A stretch of 42,926 nucleotides of DNA from Elioraea sp. Yellowstone (GTDB taxonomy: Bacteria; Pseudomonadota; Alphaproteobacteria; Acetobacterales; Acetobacteraceae). Below are positions 35,483 to 41,875 of the stretch, piece by piece. The translations under genes and the position numbers were made by a program. The stretch spans positions 1-42,926 of the forward strand of contig NZ_VIKA01000013.1 of assembly GCF_006704265.1 (NCBI RefSeq). The letters run 5' to 3'. Each line of letters opens with the position of its first letter. Position 1 is the first letter of the stretch. The notes below the pieces were generated by a model. That model searched no databases. It was given only the letters and a program-made list of their open reading frames with translations, and was not told the origin of the DNA.

Positions 35483-36870
35483 CGGAGCCGACCGTCGCGC
35501 CCGCGGAAGGCATCGCGTTCGGCGCCGAGGCCGAGGTGGTGATCGTCGGCGGCGGCGCGGCGGGGATGGTGGCGGCGCTGGCCGCGGCGGAAGCGGGCGC
35601 GGAGCCGGTGGTGGTGGAGCGCGACGCGGTGCCGCGCGGCTCCACCGCGCTCTCGGCGGGGCTGATCCCGGCCGCGGGCACGCGCTGGCAGCGCGCGGCG
35701 GGGATCGCGGACGACGCGGCGCGGTTCGCGGCCGACATCCAGCGCAAGGCGAAGGGGGAGGCGGACGAGGCGGTGCTCGCGGCCGTCACGCGGACGATCG
35801 CGGGCACGCTCGAGTGGCTCGCGGATTCGCACGGGCTCGCCTTCTCGGTGGTGACGGATTTCCTCTACCCGGGGCATTCGGCGCATCGGATGCACGGGCT
35901 CGCGAGCCGGTCGGGGGCGGAGCTGATCGACCGGCTGCGGAGCGCGGTGGAGCGGGCGGGCATCGCGGTCGCGACCGAGGCGGCGGCGCGCACGCTGTTC
36001 GTCGCTGGCGACGGCACGGTGCGCGGGATCGGCATCGCGCGGCCGGACGGCAGCGGGGAGCGGATCGGCTGTCGCGCCCTGGTGCTGGCCTGCAACGGCT
36101 ATGGCGGCAACCGCGCGCTGGTGCGCCGGCACATCCCGGAGCTCGCCGAGGCGGTGTGGTTCGGCCATGACGGCAACCGCGGCGAGGCGGTGCTGTGGGG
36201 CGAGGCGCTGGGGGCCGAGCTTCGCCACCTCTCCGGGCATCAGGGCCACGGCTCGGTCGCGCATCCGCACGGCATCCTGATCACCTGGGCGGTGATCATG
36301 CAGGGCGGCGTGCAGGTGAATGCGCTGGGCGAACGGTTCAGCGACGAGACGGAAGGATATTCCGAGCAGGCGGCGCGCGTGCTGGCGCAGCCCGGCGGCA
36401 TCGCCTGGGACGTGTTCGACGCACGGATCGCCGCGATCGCGCGGCAGTTCGAGGATTTCCGCGCCGCCGAGGCGGCCGGGGCGGTGCTGCGGGCAGACAG
36501 CCTGGAGGCCTTGGCCGCGGCGATGAAGGTGCCGCCATCCGCGCTCGCGGCTTCGCTCGCGGAGCGTGGCGCGCCGGACCGGTTCGGGCGCGACTGGACG
36601 GGGGTGGCGCCGCTCGCGCCGCCCTATTGCGCGGTGCGCGTCACGGGCGCGCTGTTCCACACGCAGGGTGGGTTGGCGATCCGCGACGATGCGCGGGTGC
36701 GGCGCGCCGCGGGCGGGGTGTTCCCGAACCTGTTCGCCGCCGGCGGCGCGGCGGCCGGGCTCTCGGGCTCGCGCGCCGCGGGATATCTCTCCGGCAACGG
36801 CCTGCTGACGGCGGTCGCGCTCGGCGCGATCGCGGGCAGCGAGTCGGCGCGTCTCAGCCGGGCGTCGTGA
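35479..36870 (+). CDS. Fumarate reductase/succinate dehydrogenase-like FAD flavoprotein
   Basis: A 463-residue soluble FAD_binding_2 flavoprotein. The FAD Rossmann motif VVIVGGGAAGMVAA has GGGAAG at residues 24-29 and the ADP-ribose Glu at E47. GSTALSAG follows, and the late FAAGGAAAGLSGSRAAGYLSGNGL binds the flavin. R286 in GERFSDE aligns with the acid/base arginine of fumarate reductases, and a TQGGL motif precedes the C-terminus. Relatives include tricarballylate dehydrogenase, 3-ketosteroid dehydrogenases and fumarate reductase, so it probably oxidises or reduces a C-C bond next to a carboxylate or ketone. It is the last gene of the unit and overlaps the convergent pqqE end by 17 bases. 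Confidence 0.88.
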   Translation: MTEPTVAPAEGIAFGAEAEVVIVGGGAAGMVAALAAAEAGAEPVVVERDAVPRGSTALSAGLIPAAGTRWQRAAGIADDAARFAADIQRKAKGEADEAVLAAVTRTIAGTLEWLADSHGLAFSVVTDFLYPGHSAHRMHGLASRSGAELIDRLRSAVERAGIAVATEAAARTLFVAGDGTVRGIGIARPDGSGERIGCRALVLACNGYGGNRALVRRHIPELAEAVWFGHDGNRGEAVLWGEALGAELRHLSGHQGHGSVAHPHGILITWAVIMQGGVQVNALGERFSDETEGYSEQAARVLAQPGGIAWDVFDARIAAIARQFEDFRAAEAAGAVLRADSLEALAAAMKVPPSALAASLAERGAPDRFGRDWTGVAPLAPPYCAVRVTGALFHTQGGLAIRDDARVRRAAGGVFPNLFAAGGAAAGLSGSRAAGYLSGNGLLTAVALGAIAGSESARLSRAS

Positions 36871-37978
36871 CCCGGGGTCCAGGGGCCTTGCGGCCCCTGG
36901 CGGGGGGTGCGGGGGGCGGAGCCCCTCGCCTGTACTGTGTGTCCGGCTCGCCAGGTCTGGCGTTGGAGACGAGCGCGTGATCCGGCGCGAGCGCGCAGGC
37001 GGGGTCGGTGCGCGCGGCATCGCCCGTCAGCGCAAACGCCTGGCACCGGCACCCGCCGAAGTCGAGCGCACGCCGGTCGCAGCTCCGGCACGGCTCCGGC
37101 ATCCAGTCTTCGCCGCGATAGGCGTTGAAGCCGGGGTTGTCGCGCCAGATCGCGTTGAGGGCGTGCTCGCGCACGTTCCACCATTCGAGCGGCAATGTGT
37201 GCGCGGCGTGACACGGCAGGGCGGTGCCGTCGGGGCCGACGACGATGAAGCGGCGCGCCCAGCCGTCCATGCAGGCCTTGGGGCGACCCGTGAAGTAGTC
37301 GGGCAGCACGAACAGCACCTCCATGCGGCCTTTCAGCCGCGTGCGCGCCGCGGCGGCCTCGGCGCGGGCGCGGTCGATCTGTGCGCGCGTCGGCAGGAGC
37401 GAGTCGCGATTGGCAAGCGCCCAGCCGAGATACTGGGTGTTGGCGAGTTCCAGACGTTCCGCGCCCCACTCCTCGGCCAGCGCGACGATCTCGGGCACGT
37501 GGTCGAGGTTGGCGCGGTGCAGCACGACGTTCAGCGTCAGCGGCAGGCCGAGCTCGCGCACCCAGGCCGCGACCGCGCGCTTGTGCGCGAAGCTGCGCGT
37601 GCCGGCGATCCGGTCGGAGCGTGTCTCGTCGGCGTCCTGGATGGAGAGCTGCACGGCATCGAGCCCGGCGTCGCGCAAGCCGGCGAGGCGGGCGCGCGTC
37701 AGCGGCACGCCGGAGGTGATCAGCGTCTGGTAGAGCTCGAGGCGCCGTCCGTGCGCGACGATCGCGTCCAGGTCGTCGCGCAGCAGCGGCTCGCCGCCGG
37801 TGAGCGTGACCTGCATCACGCCGAGGGCTTCGGCCTCGGAGAGCACGCGGATCCAGTCCGCGGTCGCGAGCGCGTCGTGGCGCTCCGTCCAGTCGAGCGG
37901 GTTGGAACAGTAGCCGCAGCGGAGCGCGCAGCGATAGGTGAGCTCGGCGACGAGCGTGTAGGGGCGCGGCGCGGTCAC
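36854..37978 (-). CDS. pqqE: PQQ biosynthesis radical SAM enzyme PqqE
   Basis: A 374-residue radical SAM/SPASM protein that makes the C-C bond between Glu and Tyr of PqqA, the first step of PQQ synthesis. The radical SAM cluster motif CxxxCxxC is at C17, C21 and C24 (RCALRCGYC). TLTGGEPLL is the SAM-binding GGE motif. The SPASM cysteines lie in LPCHAAHTL, PEPCRSCDRR and GGCRCQAFALTGDAARTDPAC. The start is GTG in a GTGA overlap with pqqD. After the conserved TDPACALAPDHAL the last 35 or so residues are Pro/Arg-rich and encoded by the GC-rich hairpin region, so this tail is probably not conserved. Confidence 0.95.
   Translation of the reverse strand: MTAPRPYTLVAELTYRCALRCGYCSNPLDWTERHDALATADWIRVLSEAEALGVMQVTLTGGEPLLRDDLDAIVAHGRRLELYQTLITSGVPLTRARLAGLRDAGLDAVQLSIQDADETRSDRIAGTRSFAHKRAVAAWVRELGLPLTLNVVLHRANLDHVPEIVALAEEWGAERLELANTQYLGWALANRDSLLPTRAQIDRARAEAAAARTRLKGRMEVLFVLPDYFTGRPKACMDGWARRFIVVGPDGTALPCHAAHTLPLEWWNVREHALNAIWRDNPGFNAYRGEDWMPEPCRSCDRRALDFGGCRCQAFALTGDAARTDPACALAPDHALVSNARPGEPDTQYRRGAPPPAPPARGRKAPGPRVTTPG
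36879..36900. terminator. GC-rich hairpin at the convergent end of the catabolic unit and pqqE
   Basis: CCAGGGGCC at 36879-36887 pairs perfectly with GGCCCCTGG at 36892-36900 around the loop TTGC. A second short stem, GGGGC at 36913-36917 with GCCCC at 36921-36925, follows. It sits 9 bases beyond the flavoprotein stop and could terminate transcription from both directions. There is no T-run. The hairpin lies inside the pqqE reading frame, so it also encodes part of the PqqE tail. Confidence 0.6.
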
Positions 37979-38253
37979 GGCACGATCCGGACGAGCGCGC
38001 GTTCGGCGAGCGCGGAAAGCAGCGCGATCGTCTCGGCCTCGATCCGCTCCGCGGGTGCGGCGTGCGTGGCGGCGAGGGCGGCCGCGACCTCGCGCACCGA
38101 GCGCGTGCCATCGAGCGCCTTCAGCACGGCGACGGCCGAGGCGTTCAGTTCGAGGCCGCGTTCGGGCGCGAGCAGGACCGTCCTGCCGGTGATGCGGTCC
38201 TCGCGCAGCCGCACCTTGGGCGCGAGCGCGACGACGCTTTCGGGCGCGATCAC
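37975..38253 (-). CDS. pqqD: PQQ biosynthesis peptide chaperone PqqD
   Basis: A 92-residue RiPP-recognition-element protein that binds PqqA and presents it to PqqE. The start is GTG at 38253 in a GTGA overlap with the pqqC stop; a longer reading frame through pqqC is an artefact. The segment VRLREDRITGRTVLLAPERGLELN, followed by LDGTRSVREVAAALA, is the typical PqqD winged-helix-like fold. Length is standard. It is encoded between pqqC and pqqE and overlaps both by 4 bases. Confidence 0.95.
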   Translation of the reverse strand: MIAPESVVALAPKVRLREDRITGRTVLLAPERGLELNASAVAVLKALDGTRSVREVAAALAATHAAPAERIEAETIALLSALAERALVRIVP

Positions 38254-39011
38254 GAGACGTCCTCGGCGAAGGCCGGCGGGGCCATGCGCGGCTCGGCGAA
38301 GTGGGCGAGCCAGACGCAGTCGAGCAGGTGCCAGAGGATCTGCGTCTTGGTGATCAGCGCCTCGACGCATCTCCTCTGCATCGCATAGGTGTCGGCATGG
38401 GCGACGACGTACGCGATCGCCTCCTCGCTGTCGCGGCGGGCGCGCGGCACGCGCGAGCGGAAATAGGCGAGCATGTCGGGGCTGACCCAGGGGTAGTGCT
38501 TCTCCCAGGCGGCGATGCGCCGGCTCATCAGGTCGGGGGCGAAGAACTCGGTGAGCGAGGAGGCGACCGCCTCGACCAGCGTCCGCTCGCGCACGAGCTG
38601 GACATAGGCGTCGCAGGCGAAGCGCACGCCGGGAAGGACATCGACGCAGGAGGCGACGCGGTCGCGATCGAGCCCGACGCCCTCGGCGAGGCGGAGCCAC
38701 AGCGCCAATCCGCCCTCGCCGTCCGCCTCGCCGATATGGTCGTGGATGCGGCGGACCCACTGGCGCGCGAAGGCCGGATCGTCGCTGCGGCTGACGATGA
38801 TCGCGTCCTTCACCGGGATGCGCGTCTGGTAGTAGTAGCGGTTCAGCACCCAGGCCTGGAGCTGCGCCTTCGTCAGCTTCCCCTCGTGCATCAGGACGTG
38901 CACGGGATGATGGTCGTGGTAGCGGCGCGCGCCCTCGCGGCGCAGCCAGGCGATGAAGGCGTCCTTCGGCAGGGGCGGGCGCGCCGCCTCGGCGATCGTG
39001 ATGTCGTTCAC
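38250..39011 (-). CDS. pqqC: Pyrroloquinoline-quinone synthase PqqC
   Basis: A 253-residue cofactor-free oxidase with an all-helical heme-oxygenase-like fold. It performs the last step, ring closure and multi-electron oxidation of the PQQ precursor with oxygen. Typical segments are HDHHPVHVLMHEGKLT near residue 33, NRYYYQTRIPVKDA, a SSLTEFFAPDLM region and YPWVSPDMLAYF. The start is GTG in a GTGA overlap with the pqqB stop. Length matches characterised PqqC proteins of about 250 residues. Confidence 0.96.
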   Translation of the reverse strand: MNDITIAEAARPPLPKDAFIAWLRREGARRYHDHHPVHVLMHEGKLTKAQLQAWVLNRYYYQTRIPVKDAIIVSRSDDPAFARQWVRRIHDHIGEADGEGGLALWLRLAEGVGLDRDRVASCVDVLPGVRFACDAYVQLVRERTLVEAVASSLTEFFAPDLMSRRIAAWEKHYPWVSPDMLAYFRSRVPRARRDSEEAIAYVVAHADTYAMQRRCVEALITKTQILWHLLDCVWLAHFAEPRMAPPAFAEDVS

Positions 39012-39925
39012 AGCGCGATCTCCATCCCGTCCTCGGCGACCGTCCAGCCGGCCGCCTCCACCCTGGCCCGCTCGGCGCTGTCCTCGCGCAGGATCGGGTT
39101 GGTGTTGTTGATGTGCACGAACAGCTTGCGCGCGACGGCGAGATCCGCAAGCCGGGCGAGCGAGCCCGCCTTCCCGCCGATCGGCAGATGCGCCATCTCG
39201 GCCGCGCGCCTGTCCATCAACCCGGGCTTGGCGAGTTCGTCCTCGGACCAGAACGTGCCGTCGAACAGCAGCGCATCCGCGCCGTCGATCGCCGCGCGCA
39301 TCGCGGGGGTGATGCCGCCGGCGCCGGGAAAGGCGGCGAGACGGCGCCCCTGAAGGTCGCGCACGATCAGCCCGACCGCCTGGTCCTCGCGCGCGGGCGC
39401 ACGGCCTTCCAGGTGCACCGGCGGCTTGCCCGGCACCGGCACCGGGGTGGCGAACAGCGCGGCGCGCGCGGGGTCGGGATGATCGAGCGGCACCTCAAGG
39501 CCGGCAACAAGCGTCCGCCACGTCACCTGGCCGGGGAAGCGTTCGAGCGTGCGGTAGAGCGCGTTGCCCTCGACGAAGCCGTGCCGCACCGTCTCGGTCG
39601 CCAGCACCGTGAGCGGGTGGTTCTCGCGGAGCGAGAGCAGGCCGAGGGTGTGGTCGAGGTCGCCGCAGGTGAGCACGATCGCCGCGATCGGCGAGTGGCG
39701 CGGCGCGCGCGGCCAGAGCGCGGGGAAGGCCTCGATCTGGGCGCGGATCTCGGGGCCGCAGTTCACCAGCACCCAGCGGTCGGCATCGCCCGAGAGCGCG
39801 ATCGTCACCTGGCTGCGCGGCCTGGCGCGGATCGTGCCGCGGCGCAGCCCGTCGCAGTTCGGGCAACCGCAGTTCCATTGCGGGAAGCCGCCGCCCGCAG
39901 CGGCGCCCAGGATGCGGATCAGCAT
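39008..39925 (-). CDS. pqqB: PQQ biosynthesis protein PqqB
   Basis: A 305-residue metallo-beta-lactamase-fold protein. Family studies implicate it in tyrosine hydroxylation of the excised Glu-Tyr dipeptide. The N-terminal LGAAAGGGFPQWNCGCPNC is the PqqB hallmark, with a CxCxxC set at C19, C21 and C24. ILTCGDLDHTLGLLSLREN replaces the canonical HxHxDH motif, as is usual in PqqB, and FVHINNTNPIL lies near the C-terminus. The ATG is 45 bases after the pqqA stop. Length is normal. Confidence 0.95.
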   Translation of the reverse strand: MLIRILGAAAGGGFPQWNCGCPNCDGLRRGTIRARPRSQVTIALSGDADRWVLVNCGPEIRAQIEAFPALWPRAPRHSPIAAIVLTCGDLDHTLGLLSLRENHPLTVLATETVRHGFVEGNALYRTLERFPGQVTWRTLVAGLEVPLDHPDPARAALFATPVPVPGKPPVHLEGRAPAREDQAVGLIVRDLQGRRLAAFPGAGGITPAMRAAIDGADALLFDGTFWSEDELAKPGLMDRRAAEMAHLPIGGKAGSLARLADLAVARKLFVHINNTNPILREDSAERARVEAAGWTVAEDGMEIAL

Positions 39926-39970
39926 CGGCGCAGGCGGCCGCCGCAGACGAGGCCGCGGCGGCCGTCGGGA

Positions 39971-40066
39971 TCACTCGGCGCGGTCGTCCTCGCCGAACTC
40001 GCCCTGATAGCTCGAGATCTCGGCGTCCATCTTGATCTCGACGAACGCCGGGGTTTCCCAGGTCAT
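39971..40066 (-). CDS. pqqA: PQQ precursor peptide PqqA
   Basis: A 31-residue peptide, starting ATG at 40066 and ending TGA at 39971, read directly from the minus strand. It begins MTWETPAFVEIKMDAE and contains the substrate pair E16 and Y20 in EISSY, with the required three-residue spacing; these two side chains become PQQ. The N-terminal part up to about residue 13 is the region recognised by PqqD. GGGAGG lies just upstream of the ATG. It begins the pqqABCDE operon. Confidence 0.95.
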   Translation of the reverse strand: MTWETPAFVEIKMDAEISSYQGEFGEDDRAE

Positions 40067-40093
40067 TCGCACCCTCCCGTTTCCGGTTGTGCC

Positions 40094-40126
40094 GCGGGCC
40101 GAGAGCCCGCCGGGCGGTTGCGCCCG
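40094..40126. promoter_or_regulatory. Tandem short hairpins in the pqqA leader
   Basis: Upstream of pqqA, GCGGGC at 40094-40099 pairs with GCCCGC at 40105-40110, and CGGGCG at 40111-40116 pairs with CGCCCG at 40121-40126. The two 6-bp stems are immediately adjacent. If transcription starts near 40125-40130 they could form in the pqqA 5' leader; they could equally be chance GC-rich pairing. Confidence 0.3.
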
Positions 40127-40131
40127 CCCCC

Positions 40132-40163
40132 TGTATATGAGCGCCGGGGCGCGCCGGTGGCAA
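40132..40163 (-). promoter_or_regulatory. Weak candidate promoter for pqqABCDE
   Basis: On the minus strand TTGCCA (40163-40158) resembles a -35 element and TATACA (40137-40132) a -10 element, but the 20-base spacer is longer than the usual 16-18. The TATA-like patch stands out as the only AT-rich stretch in the 109-base gap between pqqA and the SDR gene. This is a tentative assignment. Confidence 0.25.
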
Positions 40164-40175
40164 TGGCCGGAACGA

Positions 40176-40937
40176 TCACCCCAGCGTCAGCCCGGCATCC
40201 ACCACCAGGGTCTGGCCGGTGATCGGGGCGGGGGTGGTGGCGAGGAAGACGATCGCCTCGGCGATGTCCTCGGCCGTGCACTGGCGCTTGAGCAGCGCCC
40301 GCTCGGCGGCGGCCCGCTTGCGCTCCTCCGGCCATTCGGCCTGCCAGGGCGTCGCGACCGAGCCGGGGGCGACCGCGTTGACGCGGCAGTCCGGGGCGAG
40401 CGCGCGGGCGAGATTGCGCGTGAGATCGATCAGCGCGGCCTTGGAGGCGCCGTAGGCGAGCGAGGAGCCGAGATGGCCGAGGCCCGCGATCGAGGCGGTG
40501 TTGACGACCGCCCCCTTGGCCGCGCGCAGCGCGGCGGCGGCGGCGCGGGTGCAGCGGAACGGGCCGAGGAGGTTGGTGTGCAGGATCCTCGCCCAGAACG
40601 CCTCCGTCATCGCGTCGAGATCGGCGGGCGGGATCGGCGCGCGGGTGTTCGGCGTGCCGGCGTTGTTGACCAGGATGTCGAGCCGGCCGAGCCGGTCGAT
40701 CGCGCGCGCGACCATCGCCTCGGCCTCGCCCGGCAGCGAGACGTCGCCGGGCGCGGTCTCGACCCCCAATCCCTCGGCGCGCAGGCGCGCGGCCTCGCGC
40801 GGGCCGGCCGGGTCGTCCGGCAGGTGGTTCAGCATCACGGCGCAGCCCGCGCGCGCGAGCCTCTCCACGGTGGCGAGGCCGATGCCCGAGGCGCCGCCCG
40901 TGACGAGTGCGGTCCTGCCCGCGAAGGCGGACGTCAT
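40176..40937 (-). CDS. SDR family NAD(P)-dependent oxidoreductase
   Basis: A 253-residue classical short-chain dehydrogenase. The cofactor motif TGGASGIG is at residues 13-20, NNAG at 91-94, the catalytic Ser at S149 and the YxxxK pair at Y162 and K166 (AYGASK). The C-terminal PITGQTLVVDAG is also typical. The start overlaps the 3-hydroxyacyl-CoA dehydrogenase stop by 4 bases. It probably oxidises or reduces a hydroxy group on the intermediate handled by its two co-encoded enzymes; substrate not identifiable. Confidence 0.93.
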   Translation of the reverse strand: MTSAFAGRTALVTGGASGIGLATVERLARAGCAVMLNHLPDDPAGPREAARLRAEGLGVETAPGDVSLPGEAEAMVARAIDRLGRLDILVNNAGTPNTRAPIPPADLDAMTEAFWARILHTNLLGPFRCTRAAAAALRAAKGAVVNTASIAGLGHLGSSLAYGASKAALIDLTRNLARALAPDCRVNAVAPGSVATPWQAEWPEERKRAAAERALLKRQCTAEDIAEAIVFLATTPAPITGQTLVVDAGLTLG

Positions 40938-41875
40938 CGGATCATGCTCCCGATCTCCTTGAGCGCGCGCTTGAGCGCGATCAGCCGCCGGTCGCGCTCC
41001 CCGAACAGGCGGGCGGGCTCGGCGCCGCCGTAGTCGTAGAAGCCGCGGCCCGCCATCACGCCGGTGGCGCCTTCGGCGATCAGCCGGTCGAGCGCCGCGC
41101 TGCGCGTGATCGGCGGCGGCGGCGGCACCATGCGGGCGGCGAGCGCCTTCTGCACCAGAGGCAGGCCGGTGAAATCGGCCTTCATGAAATGGCCGAGCAG
41201 CGGCAGGCGCAGGCTGAGCCCGTGCACGATCGCGGCGTCGATCTCGGCCGCATCGGCCACCCCTGCGTCGAGCAGCGTGTAGAGCTCCATCGCGATGACC
41301 GCCTGGATGCGGTTGGCGATGTAGCCGGGCACGAATTTGCGCAGCACGATCGGATGCTTGCCCATGCCCGCATAGAGGTCGCGCAGCCGGATCGGCACCT
41401 GCGCGTCGCAGCGCGGCCCGCCGACCACGTCGACGAGATCGACCAGATAGGGCGGCGTGTACCAGTGCGCGATCGCGGCGCGGTGCTGGCGGCCCTCGGG
41501 CATCAGCGGGAAGGGATCGAGATAGGAGGTGTTGGAGGCGAGGATCGCGTCGCGCGGCGCGTGCGGGTCGAGCGCGGCATAGAGCGCGCGCTTCGCCTCC
41601 GCGTCCTCGGTGATCGCCTCGACGATCAGCTCGGCGTCCGCAACCGTCTCGGCGAGCGAGGTGTGCGTGGTGACGACGGAGGCGAGCCACGCCGCGTCGC
41701 GGTCGGTCTCGCCGGCCTCGCGCAGCGTGGCAAGCGCCTGCGCCATCAGCGCCGGCGCGACCTCGAGCGTCGGCGCGTGCGTGTCGGTCAGCCGCACGCG
41801 GCAGCCGCCGAGCGCATGCACCAGCGCGAGCGCATGGCCCATCACGCCGGCGCCGAGAACCGCGACGCGCATCAT
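40934..41875 (-). CDS. 3-hydroxyacyl-CoA dehydrogenase family protein
   Basis: A 313-residue NAD-dependent dehydrogenase of the 3-hydroxyacyl-CoA dehydrogenase/lambda-crystallin group. The Rossmann motif LGAGVMG is at residues 7-13, SNTS around 114-117, the catalytic His is H137 in AHWYTPP (family HFFNP position), and N188 in ANRI is conserved. The C-terminal domain ends with MAGRGFYDYGG. The HWYTPP variant and short length suggest a short-chain or non-CoA hydroxyacid substrate such as carnitine or gulonate in relatives. Start chosen at the ATG that overlaps the upstream stop by 4 bases (ATGATG). Confidence 0.9.
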   Translation of the reverse strand: MMRVAVLGAGVMGHALALVHALGGCRVRLTDTHAPTLEVAPALMAQALATLREAGETDRDAAWLASVVTTHTSLAETVADAELIVEAITEDAEAKRALYAALDPHAPRDAILASNTSYLDPFPLMPEGRQHRAAIAHWYTPPYLVDLVDVVGGPRCDAQVPIRLRDLYAGMGKHPIVLRKFVPGYIANRIQAVIAMELYTLLDAGVADAAEIDAAIVHGLSLRLPLLGHFMKADFTGLPLVQKALAARMVPPPPPITRSAALDRLIAEGATGVMAGRGFYDYGGAEPARLFGERDRRLIALKRALKEIGSMIR

